Notes: generated by a model from the sequence alone, not told the origin. A DNA stretch of 64,000 nucleotides from CAMTWB01 sp037441775 (GCA_037441775.1 JBBIRO010000011.1:1-64000), one strand, 5' to 3'. Positions 9,505 to 18,870 are shown, counted from the first letter of the stretch. Numbers and translations: made by a program.

Positions 9505-10407
9505 TCAGACCTTCTGTGCGGTCGCCTTCCCTAAAAGACCAGTGGGTTTGAAAATAAGGATCAGTACCAGAAAGACAAAGGCAAACACATCTTCATAGTC
9601 GCTCGATATGTAGCCAGTGGCAAAGCTCTCGGTCCAACCCAGAACCAGCCCGCCCAGGACCGCCCCGGGGATGCTTCCTATCCCGCCTAAGACGGCGGCG
9701 GTAAACGCCTTGATCCCGGCAATGAAACCGATATAGAAGTTGATCCGGCCGACATGAGAAGCAACCAGCACTCCGCCCACCGCGGCTAGGGCGGAGCCGA
9801 GAATGAAGGTGTTGGAGATTACCCTGTTGACGTTAACCCCCAAAAGCATCGCCATACTGCGATCCTGAGCCGTGGCGCGCATGGCCTTGCCCATCATTGT
9901 GAACTTGATGAACAGGGTCAGACAGACCATGACGACAGCGGTGATAGCGATAATCGCCAGGTCGGTTGATCCAATAATATGCTGATATTTCTCTGGTAAT
10001 TCAAATTCCGGGATCAAACTGGGGAAGGGCAGAAAATCCGATGTCTGGGCAAGGAGAACATAGTTCTGCAGAAATATCGACATACCGATGGCGCTGATCA
10101 AAGGTGACAGGCGCGGCGCCTGCCTCAATGGCTTGTAGGCTATTTTTTCGACGGTGAAGGCGTAGGCGGCAGCGTACATCATGGCCAAAACCGTCGAAAG
10201 GATCAGTAACGACACCCCTTCCATTCCGTACCAGGATAGGACACCGGAGACGATAAGCGCCGTGAAGGCGCCGATCATGTAGATCTCGCCGTGGGCAAAG
10301 TTTATCAGCTGGATAATGCCGTACACCATTGTATAGCCCAGTGCAATCAAGGCGTAAATGCTACCGCGGGTCAGGCCGCTGAAAAACAGTTCGAGAAAAT
10401 ATTCCAT
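9505..10407 (-). CDS. livH: Branched-chain amino acid ABC transporter permease LivH
   Basis: Inner-membrane permease of 300 residues. The N-terminus SGLTRGSIYALIALGYTMVYGIIQLINFAHGE is the LivH hallmark, here given as its key elements G15-S16 and the INFAHGE segment. EKIAYKPLR and the AVLGGIGSIPGAVLGG loop are also family-typical, and the C-terminus ends in KPTGLLGK. It forms the translocation path with LivM. A terminator hairpin separates it from livK, so it is probably expressed at a lower level than the binding protein. Confidence 0.95.
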   Translation of the reverse strand: MEYFLELFFSGLTRGSIYALIALGYTMVYGIIQLINFAHGEIYMIGAFTALIVSGVLSWYGMEGVSLLILSTVLAMMYAAAYAFTVEKIAYKPLRQAPRLSPLISAIGMSIFLQNYVLLAQTSDFLPFPSLIPEFELPEKYQHIIGSTDLAIIAITAVVMVCLTLFIKFTMMGKAMRATAQDRSMAMLLGVNVNRVISNTFILGSALAAVGGVLVASHVGRINFYIGFIAGIKAFTAAVLGGIGSIPGAVLGGLVLGWTESFATGYISSDYEDVFAFVFLVLILIFKPTGLLGKATAQKV

Positions 10408-10463
10408 GGTTTAGGGATTATATTCTTTCTGCCTTAAGATATTGGACACAGTTCAAGAATTCT

Positions 10464-10507
10464 TAAAAAAATTTCCGAGAAGGCGTAAAGAAAACCTTCC
10501 CGGAAAT
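10464..10507 (-). terminator. Rho-independent terminator or attenuator between livK and livH
   Basis: Read on the minus strand: TTTCCGGGAAGG, an 11-base loop, CCTTCTCGGAAA, then seven T (10465-10471). It sits just after the livK stop and upstream of livH. It fits partial termination that yields more periplasmic binding protein than membrane components. Confidence 0.75.
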
Positions 10508-10523
10508 AGTGGCGCCGTTAAAA

Positions 10524-11648
10524 CTATTTGAGCTCCGTAAAGACGCCCTTCTTCACCTGATACACCGAGAAGCCGACGCCGATGGCATCACCCTTCTTGT
10601 CGAACTTGACCTTGCCCAGCGGGGTGTCAACTTCCTGGCCGCGAAGGACCGCTTCCACTTTGGCCGCTTCCGTGCTGCCAGCCTTCTGGATGGCGTTTAA
10701 GAGAGCCTGCGTGGCGGCCACCGCGTTGAGGAAAAAGGCGCCGGGATCAGCTCCGTAAGCTTTCTTATGGGCGTCATTGAAGGCCACGGCGAGGGGATTT
10801 TTCGAAACATCACGGGGGCCCGTGGCATATACGCCTTCGGCGCTCTTGCCGGCGACCTTGATGAAGGTGTCATCCTTAACTCCATCGGCGGAGATGAAAT
10901 TGGTTTTCATCTTCTTTTTTCTCATAAGCATCACGATGGAAGAGGCTTCCGGGTGATAGCCGCCATAAATCACCGTATCCGCCTTGGCCTGCCTGATCTT
11001 CTGGACAATCGCCGAGTAATCCACCGCCCCGGGGGTGATGCCTTCGAAGAGAACGATTTCGGCGGTTTTCGCTTCCTCGACGAACTTCTTGGCAAACTCT
11101 GCATACCCCTTGCCGTAGTCACCCTTGTCATGAACAATGGCTATCTTCTTGGCTTTCAATTTGTTGAGGGTAAAATGCACTCCCAACTTGGCCTGATCGT
11201 CATCGGCGGCGATGGTGCGGTAGAAATTGGGAAAGTCGCCCGACTGGGTCAGGGCGGGATTAGTAGCGGAAGGAGAGATGGCGATCACCTTGGCGTCCTT
11301 GTAAATCCCCAGCGCAGCCCTGGTTGCGCCGCTGCAGACATGCCCTACCACCACATGAACACCTTTGGACACGAGCTTCGTCGCCGTATTGGTGGCCAGT
11401 TCCGGTTTGCAGACGTCATCTTCAACCAGAAGCTCCACCTGACGGCCCAGGACACCGCCTTTGGCGTTGATCTCCTTGACTACCAGTTCCGCCGCCTTGA
11501 TGGACGGAATACCGTAGGAGGCAAGGTCACCGGAATGAGGCCCCGCAACGCCGAGCTTGATTGTCTCCTGGGCTAAAGCCATACCGGTAAACAAAAATAA
11601 AGAAATGACCAATGTGGAGATAACGTTCCCGAACAACTTCTTCTTCAT
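10524..11648 (-). CDS. livK: Branched-chain amino acid ABC transporter substrate-binding protein LivK
   Basis: Periplasmic binding protein of 374 residues. The signal peptide has lysines at 2-4, a hydrophobic core, and a predicted cut near MALA-QE at about 26. The mature part begins TIKLGVAGPHSGDLASYG, as in LIV/amide-binding proteins (Peripla_BP_6). First gene of livKHMGF, with an AGGGAGGAAGGGA Shine-Dalgarno region ahead of its ATG. The substrate cannot be read from sequence; branched-chain amino acids are usual, but short amides or aromatic compounds are possible in anaerobes. Confidence 0.93.
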   Translation of the reverse strand: MKKKLFGNVISTLVISLFLFTGMALAQETIKLGVAGPHSGDLASYGIPSIKAAELVVKEINAKGGVLGRQVELLVEDDVCKPELATNTATKLVSKGVHVVVGHVCSGATRAALGIYKDAKVIAISPSATNPALTQSGDFPNFYRTIAADDDQAKLGVHFTLNKLKAKKIAIVHDKGDYGKGYAEFAKKFVEEAKTAEIVLFEGITPGAVDYSAIVQKIRQAKADTVIYGGYHPEASSIVMLMRKKKMKTNFISADGVKDDTFIKVAGKSAEGVYATGPRDVSKNPLAVAFNDAHKKAYGADPGAFFLNAVAATQALLNAIQKAGSTEAAKVEAVLRGQEVDTPLGKVKFDKKGDAIGVGFSVYQVKKGVFTELK

Positions 11649-11702
11649 AAATCCCTTCCTCCCTGTTTAAAGTAGATATAAATAAGCGAATTACCCGAGT
11701 CT

Positions 11703-11731
11703 TTCTAACCAGAAACAGGCAATCCCGTCAA
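11703..11731 (-). promoter_or_regulatory. Candidate sigma70-type promoter for livKHMGF
   Basis: On the minus strand TTGACG (11731-11726) is followed after 17 bases by TTAGAA (11708-11703), about 55 bases ahead of the livK start. The -35 is good and the -10 is weak. It is the best match seen in the 119-bp gap upstream of livK. Confidence 0.35.
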
Positions 11732-11767
11732 GTCAAAAATACTGTCTAGAGAGTCCCTTCGCGTCAT

Positions 11768-12157
11768 TCACTTCATTTTTCGCTCAGTTGTTTCTTTTGC
11801 TTTCTCATCCTTCCGGGGCGCCTGGTCCTCATCTGACTTTGGCAACCATTGGTGCTTTCTGAGTAAATCGGCGCCTTTTCCCATCAAGTCCTTCACGTCT
11901 TGATACATCTCATTGAATTTGTCCTTTGTCTCGATGGTCTTATCTATTGCCTCCTTGGCGGAAGGAATTACGTCTTGAGGCTTGCGCTGCGGATCCTTGA
12001 GGTAGTGATACCCCCCGAAGATAAGGATAATCAACAGGAGGATTAAAAATATTTTAATAAATTGCTTGAAGATGAAATAGATGACTAAAAGCAGGACAAA
12101 CCCGATTGCCAGGGCTGCCATGTGATTTTCAGCAATGATGGCCATCAGTCTGTCCAT
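11768..12157 (-). CDS. Small membrane protein of unknown function
   Basis: Protein of 129 residues that I do not recognise. Residues about 13-52 form one or two closely spaced hydrophobic helices (ALAIGFVLLLVIYFIF, then IFLILLLIILIFGG). A charged, lysine- and glutamate-rich C-terminal half follows (about 55-129), likely amphipathic helical and cytoplasmic. An ATG preceded by GGGGA fits a start at 12157. It is upstream of livK on the same strand, separated by 119 bp that hold a promoter candidate, so it is probably independent. Confidence 0.6.
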   Translation of the reverse strand: MDRLMAIIAENHMAALAIGFVLLLVIYFIFKQFIKIFLILLLIILIFGGYHYLKDPQRKPQDVIPSAKEAIDKTIETKDKFNEMYQDVKDLMGKGADLLRKHQWLPKSDEDQAPRKDEKAKETTERKMK

Positions 12158-12312
12158 TTTAATCCCCTTATCTGTGGGTAGAGGTTAGAACCTTCCCGCC
12201 AGCAGTGAAACGATCCTATCATAAAAGGCAAGGATTATTCTATTAGTATCTTGTCCTGAAATCTTTTCGAATCACCAAAAGGGTGGTTTTATTAATGCGA
12301 TTGCGAGGCACC

Positions 12313-13818
12313 TTATTTCCCGGCTTTCGCCAGGGGGCTCAAGGCCTCCCGGTCGCCGCCGCTCATGCCGGCGATATACTTTACCAGCTTCTTGCGGGAC
12401 TCTATGTCGTACTGGGTCGTAATCGCAATCTGCTCCATGATCGGCGAGCCGCCGCCATGATAATTGCCCACGTTCGCGATACCTCCCGATGCCGAGCAGA
12501 GCCCGTCGCCCAGAAATCTCCAGAACTGGGCCTGATCTTCCGCGGACATGTTGGGATTACGCCTGGTGTACTTCAGGAGCAACTCTCCCGTCTCGGGATT
12601 CATAAAATCTTTCTCGTGGGGGAAGGTCGCCGTAACGCCGCCGGAGATGTCGCATAGAATCTCCGCCTCACGAAAGACCGCTTCGCCCGACAGGCAACGT
12701 CCGACATTGCAGTAGATGGAATGCGGAATGTATGAACCCGGACCATAGGGCACAAAACCGAATCCGGGAACAAAAACTTCTGGTTTGCCCAGGTCGGAGG
12801 CCGTATAGCCTGCGGCGTAACCGAGTTCGATGGTCATGATGAGCTCGGCCAGCTTCTCCCTGACATGGGATTCCTTATGGATATTATTCACTTCCGCGGC
12901 AAGTGCCGCTGCGCCAAGGATGATGTCTCCTATGGCGGGCTTGCAGCCAGAATAAGAATGGCGGTGGAATAGGGCAAAAAGCAAGGCGCAGGCGCCGCCG
13001 TGTTGATGCTCACCGGCCAAAAAAACCCGCTCCCAAGGAATGAAACAGTCCTCGAAGATCATGTAGGAATCTGTCGCGCCGGGCTGGAAGCCACGTTTGT
13101 AATGCTCGCGGGGACGGAGGTTATGGATGGTTACCACTTGCTTCAGGCCGTCCCAGTCGCCCGGAATGGCAAAGGCAACCGCATAATCTTTATCCTGGGA
13201 ACGCAGCGCCCGGGTGGGAACCACCAGTACCTCGTCGGCCACGGAGGCCTCTGAAATGTGCACCTTGCAGCCCTCGACGACGATACCGTCCTTCAGACGC
13301 TCCTTGATCCGTACATAGGCGCTGGGGTCGGGCTGGTCAGCAGGGCGAAGCATACGATCTCCCTTCGTGTCCGTCTGCGCGCAGCAGCCGATGAGGTCTT
13401 CCGTCTGGAAGCGGATGAGCCACTTCTTGAAGTTCTCATGGTACTGGGTAGCGCCATTGTTAAGCTTGTCCGCCTCGTAGGATACATTGTAAATGGCGTT
13501 TGTCCCGTCAATCCCCATGCAGCGCTGGATGCAGCCGCCGACCTTCTGGCAGAGCATGCGGGTCATGTCCTGTTTCCGGTGAAGGTCTTCCTTATTCTGG
13601 TGAATGTGATTAAACCGATTGATGCGCTCCCCCGTTAGATGAGAAATTGCCGTGCACAGATCCTGGTTTTCCGGCTTGGCCGCTTCGTCGTACGTTGTGC
13701 CGATGGTATTGATACAATCCATCTGCAACTCGTCCGTCCGGTCAATCAACTGACCGTTAAAAAAAATGTTACGCTTCATTGTTGATAATCCCTTGATATA
13801 ATCCTGTTTTGTTCTCAT
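12313..13818 (-). CDS. abfD: 4-hydroxybutyryl-CoA dehydratase / vinylacetyl-CoA isomerase family protein
   Basis: Protein of 501 residues of the HpaB/AbfD flavoprotein family. In the clostridial dehydratase a [4Fe-4S] cluster is held by three Cys and one His; equivalents are visible here as C96 and C100 (CQKVGGCIQRC) and H285 and C292 (HRHSYSGC), with the following lysine K293. Flavin-only hydroxylases of the family lack these ligands, so a dehydratase/isomerase rather than a 4-hydroxyphenylacetate hydroxylase is favoured. The reaction would remove water from 4-hydroxybutyryl-CoA by a ketyl-radical route. No CoA-transferase or succinate semialdehyde gene lies beside it, so substrate and pathway are inferred. 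AGGAAAAGG precedes the ATG. Confidence 0.78.
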   Translation of the reverse strand: MRTKQDYIKGLSTMKRNIFFNGQLIDRTDELQMDCINTIGTTYDEAAKPENQDLCTAISHLTGERINRFNHIHQNKEDLHRKQDMTRMLCQKVGGCIQRCMGIDGTNAIYNVSYEADKLNNGATQYHENFKKWLIRFQTEDLIGCCAQTDTKGDRMLRPADQPDPSAYVRIKERLKDGIVVEGCKVHISEASVADEVLVVPTRALRSQDKDYAVAFAIPGDWDGLKQVVTIHNLRPREHYKRGFQPGATDSYMIFEDCFIPWERVFLAGEHQHGGACALLFALFHRHSYSGCKPAIGDIILGAAALAAEVNNIHKESHVREKLAELIMTIELGYAAGYTASDLGKPEVFVPGFGFVPYGPGSYIPHSIYCNVGRCLSGEAVFREAEILCDISGGVTATFPHEKDFMNPETGELLLKYTRRNPNMSAEDQAQFWRFLGDGLCSASGGIANVGNYHGGGSPIMEQIAITTQYDIESRKKLVKYIAGMSGGDREALSPLAKAGK

Positions 13819-13976
13819 TTGCCTTTTCCTTTCTGTTCGTGTACCGATGAGGACGCCGTAGGTTACGATGGGAACGCTTTTAACTTATTAACTTACTTCT
13901 TGACAGTGCCGGCAATGGAGCCTATTGAGGCGCCATGCCGCAAGGATTACGCTTAGCCGCAGCAGATGTCGTCATA

Positions 13977-14035
13977 TAATGACGATTTTTTACCACGCCG
14001 TCAAGCATTGCGAATTCGTAAAAAGTCCGCACTCC
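13977..14035. repeat. Two abutting ends of the dispersed element
   Basis: A right-type end (TTTTTTACCACGCCGTCA, about 13986-14003) is followed by a left-type end (GCGAATTCGTAAAAAGTC, 14010-14027). They lie in the 246-bp gap downstream of the peptide-binding protein gene and upstream of abfD. The rest of the gap (13819-13976) shows nothing further that I can name. Confidence 0.6.
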
Positions 14036-14064
14036 CCTCACTTTTCTTTTCCCCCTTTTCTCTT

Positions 14065-15699
14065 CTATTTGGTCATCTGTAACCGCTGCTCCTCCCGGGG
14101 AACAAACCACTTGATGAAGTTGTGCCCAATTCCGATCGGCGCCGGCTCTATGCCCTGAAAACGACCGTGAATAATCGGCAGGGCGTCGGGAACATACAAA
14201 AATGTATATGGCTGGTCTTCGGCGATAATCTCCTGTATCCGGTGATAGGCCCGGCGGCGTTTCTCCAAATCGAAAGTGCCGCGTCCCTTTTCCAAAAGAT
14301 CGTCGAGTTCTTCGTTTTTGTAGGAAATAAAGTTCAACTCCCGGGCGCCGACCTTGCTGGAATGCCAGACATCGTACATGTCCGGATCCATTGGAATCGT
14401 CCATCCCAAAATGGTTGCGTCGAAACGCCGCTTGTTGATGAATTCGTTTACGAAGGCCGCCCACTCGATTACCCTTATTTTCACTGTAATGCCTATCTCG
14501 GCCAGTCGCCGCTGAATGATCTCGGCGGTCTTGGCCCGTACTTCATTTCCCTGGTTGGTGATTATCTCGAAACTGAAGGGTTTGCCGTCCTTATCCAGAA
14601 TGCCGTCATTGTTGCTGTCGCGCCAGCCGGCCTCGGCCAAAAGCGCCTTCGCCTTCTTGGGATCATAGGGATACTTACGGACATTTTCATTGTGAGCCCA
14701 GCTGCCGGGCTTCAGAGGACCAGTGGCCTCCCGGCCCAGGCCGAGCAGCACGCCGTTGATAATCTCATTTTTGTCGATGGCGTGCGAAATCCCCTGGCGC
14801 ACCCTCTTGTCCGCAAACAACGGATTTTTGAGGTTATACCCCAGGTAGGTATAGGAGAACGAAAGGTAACGAAACTTGTTGTATTTTTGTTTGAAGGCGC
14901 CGGTTTCCGTCTGTCTCGTGTATTGCAGAGGGGTAAGGCCCATCCGATCGATGTTGTTTGCCCGCAACTCCAGGAACATGGTGGCCATATCGGGAATGAT
15001 CCGCATGATATAGCCGTCGATATAGGGTCGGCCTTCGAAATATTCAGGGTTAGATATCAAAACTATTTTCTGCCCCGTAACCCACTCCTTGAACATGTAG
15101 GGACCGGTGCCGACAGGGTGCCGGGAAAGCGGGCTTTTTGTAATGTCTTTTCCGGAAAGCAGGTGACGCGGCAGGATGCTGCTGCCCCAACTGGCCAACG
15201 CCGGGGCGAAAGGTTTATTGTAAGTCACCCGAAAGGTGTGGGAATCCAAGACCTCCGCCTTTTTCACCTTCTGGAAATCTCCGGCGTAGGCGGTCGGGGT
15301 ATTTGGATCGATTGTCACCCGGTAGGTATATAGGACGTCTTCGGCGGTAAATGGTTGTCCATCGTGCCACTTGACCCCCTTGCGCAGGGAAAATGTGATA
15401 ACCAGCCCATCAGGCGATATCTCCCATGATTCGGCCAGGTCGCCGACTATTTTTATATCCTTGTCGTACTTCACCAGGCCGTTATAGACCAGCGCAGCGA
15501 TGCCGTGCGAGGTGCTGTCGGAGGCCAAAAGCGGGATCAGACTGCTGGCATCACCGATGGAGCCCTCCACGATGATATCGCCGTAGGCGGGCGTTGCCGG
15601 CCTCTTTTTATCGGCATAGGCCGCGGCGCCACCAGCAACTAAAATGAAAAAAGTCATCAAAACAAATATGAACGTCCTTTTCATGCAGTGACTTTTCAT
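14065..15699 (-). CDS. Peptide ABC transporter substrate-binding protein (DppA/OppA family)
   Basis: Periplasmic solute-binding protein (SBP_bac_5), 544 residues from ATG at 15699. The signal peptide (KRTFIFVLMTFFILVAGG...) probably ends near AAAYA. The mature protein shows the family order: early DASSLIPLLASDSTS, AESWEISPDGLVITFSLRKG, WHDGQPFTAEDV, and the late RLAEIGITVKIRVIEWAAF. It probably binds oligopeptides or nickel-like ligands. No permease or ATPase genes flank it, so it is an orphan here and must work with transporter parts elsewhere. ATG 15699 is preferred to GTG 15705 because of the AAAGGGATGGGG just upstream. Confidence 0.85.
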   Translation of the reverse strand: MKSHCMKRTFIFVLMTFFILVAGGAAAYADKKRPATPAYGDIIVEGSIGDASSLIPLLASDSTSHGIAALVYNGLVKYDKDIKIVGDLAESWEISPDGLVITFSLRKGVKWHDGQPFTAEDVLYTYRVTIDPNTPTAYAGDFQKVKKAEVLDSHTFRVTYNKPFAPALASWGSSILPRHLLSGKDITKSPLSRHPVGTGPYMFKEWVTGQKIVLISNPEYFEGRPYIDGYIMRIIPDMATMFLELRANNIDRMGLTPLQYTRQTETGAFKQKYNKFRYLSFSYTYLGYNLKNPLFADKRVRQGISHAIDKNEIINGVLLGLGREATGPLKPGSWAHNENVRKYPYDPKKAKALLAEAGWRDSNNDGILDKDGKPFSFEIITNQGNEVRAKTAEIIQRRLAEIGITVKIRVIEWAAFVNEFINKRRFDATILGWTIPMDPDMYDVWHSSKVGARELNFISYKNEELDDLLEKGRGTFDLEKRRRAYHRIQEIIAEDQPYTFLYVPDALPIIHGRFQGIEPAPIGIGHNFIKWFVPREEQRLQMTK

Positions 15700-15901
15700 T
15701 TGCACCCCATCCCTTTCTGATAAACCTAGCCCTCGAGATTGTTTTTTATAATCTATCCCAGTAACAGCAATTTTGCAAAGAGATTGCGCTAAAAATCTAC
15801 CTGGTATAGATGTAAGGTGGAAAATGCAGGTTTTTTGTTTCCATCGGACATATTACCGCTTACGACATAACAACTCGCCGATTCATAATGCCCTTAAATA
15901 A

Positions 15902-17434
15902 ATGATAAACAAAAAAAGCGATCGCCAAAACAAAAAAGCCGAGACGATTCAATTGCAACTGGCCGGCATCTTGGACATTGTGCTTGATGCGGCACGAAAT
16001 TTTAACCTCAACTGCGGCACCAACCAGGCAGCGGCCATCGGGTTCTTTGCCCTCCTTTCAATTATTCCGCTCTTGATCCTCACGATGATCCTGGTGAACT
16101 ATTTTTTTGGCTCCTTCCCCGGGGCCCAGGAGCTCTTGTTTGAGGCCATAAATGAATATCATCCTTATATCTCGGAAAAGCTGTTCGAACAGTTAGGTCG
16201 GGTAGAAGAAAAGAAGCGGCTTATGGGGGGTTTGGGCCTTCTTAGTTTGGCCTGGCTGGCAATAATGGTTGTCCGCGCCTTGGGACGCTCACTCAACATG
16301 ATCTTCCGGGTAGAGGGAAAGCAGAACTTCATTGCCTCGACGTTGATCGCAATGGGAATTATATTACTGCTGTGGACGGCAACCATGGTGATGATTGCAG
16401 CCAATTACAGCCGGGAGATCTTGCATCTTGATCATCCACTACAGGAATTGATCTTCGGATCAATCCCCCCTTCCCTGATGGTTCTTATTGACAGCGGCCT
16501 GCCAAAACTGATCACGGTTCTGATGGTGGGGCTAAGCTACAAAGTCATCCCCAAAAGCCGGATAACATTTAAAAACGCGCTCGCCGGAGGGATCATCTTC
16601 ACTTTTTTGATGGCTACAGCAAAAAGCGGGTTCTCTCTATATCTGGCCAACTATGCCCGCTACGGGGTCATCTACGGTTCACTCGATGTGCTGATCATTG
16701 TCATTATCTGGATATTTTTTCTGTCTTTAATCTTTCTTTTTACAGCCGAACTAGTTTCTTCCTATTGTCGGCGGGATTTGATTCTCCTGGAGAGAATCAT
16801 TCTGGGACAGAAGAAAAAGATGTTCCGCGTTGCAGACCGGATTTATCGTAAGTTCGGTCAGACTTACCAACCTGGCGCATTCATTTTCAAAGAAGGGGAT
16901 TCCGGGCAGGAAATGTTCTATATTCTCCGGGGACGTGTTCAGATGGAGAAGAGAGCCGGCGACATCACCAGGGTTCTGGCCCAAATGGGTGAAGGCGATT
17001 ACTTCGGCGAGATGGCTCTTCTGGTAGATACCCAAAGGACCGCCTCAGCCAAGGTAATGGAAACATCGCTCATTGCCACGATTCAGCCAAAAACATTCCG
17101 TGCGCTAATCAGGGAAAATGAAGAGGTAGCATTGCTGATGCTGCGGGAGTTTTCGCGACGGCTCAAGAATACCGGTATTCTCTTAGAGGAGCTCAGTCAG
17201 TCCTGGTCACGGCTGATGGTGGCGGCCTATATTATACTGCAAGAGAAAAGCCTTCCGGCGGACGCCCGTGATATATCCGCTCGTCTGGCCGCCATAACCG
17301 GAAAGGACACGGGTGAAATAGCCGCGCTTCTGGAGAGCTTACACCAGTTGGGCCTTTTGACAGGTGAAAACGGGAAAATAACCAGCATAGACAAGTCCGG
17401 GGCGCTGGATCTAATAAAAAATGTAAAAAATTAA
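15902..17434 (+). CDS. YihY/BrkB-type membrane protein fused to a cyclic-nucleotide-binding domain
   Basis: Protein of 510 residues. Residues about 1-295 match the YihY/UPF0761 (BrkB) family: conserved TNQAAAIGFFALLSIIPL near 40-57 and about six membrane helices ending near 285. Residues about 307-420 form a cyclic-nucleotide-binding domain with phosphate-binding cassette GEGDYFGEMALL (363-374) and the R379-T380-A381 equivalent, so ligand binding looks intact. About 435-490 resembles the helical or winged-helix part that follows such domains in CRP. YihY members usually end after the membrane part at about 280-300 residues; the fusion suggests cAMP/cGMP control of a membrane protein of unknown role. 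It converges on pyk with a 14-bp gap. Confidence 0.85.
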   Translation: MINKKSDRQNKKAETIQLQLAGILDIVLDAARNFNLNCGTNQAAAIGFFALLSIIPLLILTMILVNYFFGSFPGAQELLFEAINEYHPYISEKLFEQLGRVEEKKRLMGGLGLLSLAWLAIMVVRALGRSLNMIFRVEGKQNFIASTLIAMGIILLLWTATMVMIAANYSREILHLDHPLQELIFGSIPPSLMVLIDSGLPKLITVLMVGLSYKVIPKSRITFKNALAGGIIFTFLMATAKSGFSLYLANYARYGVIYGSLDVLIIVIIWIFFLSLIFLFTAELVSSYCRRDLILLERIILGQKKKMFRVADRIYRKFGQTYQPGAFIFKEGDSGQEMFYILRGRVQMEKRAGDITRVLAQMGEGDYFGEMALLVDTQRTASAKVMETSLIATIQPKTFRALIRENEEVALLMLREFSRRLKNTGILLEELSQSWSRLMVAAYIILQEKSLPADARDISARLAAITGKDTGEIAALLESLHQLGLLTGENGKITSIDKSGALDLIKNVKN

Positions 17435-17448
17435 CCGCCTCCGGCCGG

Positions 17449-18870
17449 TCACTTAGGAGAGCGCCCGCCGATCTTCTTTACCCGGATCATGTTGGTCGTG
17501 CCGGCCATCATTAACGGGTGGCCCACCGTTATTACCGCCAGATCCCCCTTTTCCACCAATCCTGCTTCGAGGGCTGTTTGCGCCGACCTTTCAATCATTT
17601 CATCCGTATCGGTAGGCTGATTGGTAATTATCGGCAGGCAGCCCCAGACCAACGATAGCCTTCTCACGGTGGTTTCACTGGGTGAGATGGCCAAAATCGG
17701 CTGCCGGGGACGAAACCGGGCAATCTGCCGGGCGGTCAGCCCTGATTGGGTGTGGGCGATGATCAGCCGGGCTTCAAGGTGATCCGCCAGAATACAGGAG
17801 GCATGGGCTACCGAGGCGGAGAGCTCCTTTTCTGGTACGGTTGCAAGATATGTTTGGTAGGGAAATCCGGTTTCCGCCGTTGACGTGATCCTGCTCATGA
17901 AGCCTACCGCTTCCACCGGGTAACTACCTGATGCAGTTTCTTCCGACAACATGACCGCATCAGTCCCATCCAGAACGGCATTGGCCACATCCGCCGCCTC
18001 CGCCCTGGTTGGCCTGGGCTGACTCACCATAGAACGGAGCATCTGGGTTGCTGTGATCACCGGTTTTCCCTGACTATTGGCGGACCGAATAATTTTTTTC
18101 TGGATTAAGGGCACCTCTTCCGGTGGTATCTCCACCCCCAAATCGCCCCGGGCGACCATTAACCCGTCGGCATGGGTCAGTATCTCATCTAAGTGCACCA
18201 GTGCCTCATGCTTCTCGATTTTGGCGATAACCGGAGTGTCGGCGGCATTTTCGGCGATCATCTTTTTGACGGCCAGGATATCGTCCCCGGATTTCACGAA
18301 GGACAGGGCAATGTAATCAACCTTGTTTTCCAGCCCGAAAAGGAGGTCCACCTTATCCTTTTCGGTTAGCGGCGGGGCGTTGATTGTATTGGTGGGTAAG
18401 TTGATACCCTTATGGGAGCTCAATAAACCGCCGGTTATTACCCGGCAAACAATATCCGTTTCGTTAGTTTCTTCCACCGACAGCTCCATGAGACCATCGG
18501 CCAATAGCAGGCGGTCGCCTCTTTTCACGTCGCGGGGCAAGTTGCGGTAGCTAATGGAAACCATCCCGTCAATACCGTAGACGGAACGGCTGGTAAGAAT
18601 AAACTTTCCTCCTGGCGCAAGCAGGATGCCCGGCTCGGGGATCCTGCCGACCCTTATTTTCGGTCCGGCCAGGTCCTGCAACACGGCCACGGGAATCCCC
18701 ATCCGGCCCGATATTTCCCGGATCAGCCGGATCTTTTCAAAGTGATATTCTCTTGTTCCGTGGGAAAAATTGAGCCTGGCCACGTTCATGCCGGCATGGA
18801 TCATCTGTTCGATTAAAACCTCGGTGTCACAGGAGGGCCCGATAGTGCATACGATCTTGGTTTTGCGCAT
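17449..18870 (-). CDS. pyk: Pyruvate kinase
   Basis: Converts phosphoenolpyruvate and ADP to pyruvate and ATP; 473 residues. The start MRKTKIVCTIGPS is the family N-terminus and AGGAAGGA lies directly before this ATG, so the in-frame extension to 18942 is rejected. Substrate and metal motifs are visible: NFSHGTREYH, the VARGDLGVE loop, and ITATQMLRSMVSQPRPTRAE. The C-terminal domain, with TVRRLSLVWG and HPLMMAGTTN, is the usual allosteric domain without an extra PEP-utiliser domain. It appears monocistronic. Confidence 0.96.
   Translation of the reverse strand: MRKTKIVCTIGPSCDTEVLIEQMIHAGMNVARLNFSHGTREYHFEKIRLIREISGRMGIPVAVLQDLAGPKIRVGRIPEPGILLAPGGKFILTSRSVYGIDGMVSISYRNLPRDVKRGDRLLLADGLMELSVEETNETDIVCRVITGGLLSSHKGINLPTNTINAPPLTEKDKVDLLFGLENKVDYIALSFVKSGDDILAVKKMIAENAADTPVIAKIEKHEALVHLDEILTHADGLMVARGDLGVEIPPEEVPLIQKKIIRSANSQGKPVITATQMLRSMVSQPRPTRAEAADVANAVLDGTDAVMLSEETASGSYPVEAVGFMSRITSTAETGFPYQTYLATVPEKELSASVAHASCILADHLEARLIIAHTQSGLTARQIARFRPRQPILAISPSETTVRRLSLVWGCLPIITNQPTDTDEMIERSAQTALEAGLVEKGDLAVITVGHPLMMAGTTNMIRVKKIGGRSPK

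Noticed and set aside
10767..11576. Open frame of 269 codons on the plus strand over livK
   Set aside because: Antisense shadow of livK; no ribosome-binding site or known motif.
12313..13818. 4-hydroxyphenylacetate 3-monooxygenase (HpaB)
   Set aside because: The same fold, but all four iron-sulfur ligand positions of the dehydratase are present, which flavin hydroxylases lack.
14122..15333. Long open frame of 403 codons on the plus strand
   Set aside because: It lies wholly antisense to the peptide-binding protein gene, whose signal peptide and family motifs are clear. It has no recognisable domain.
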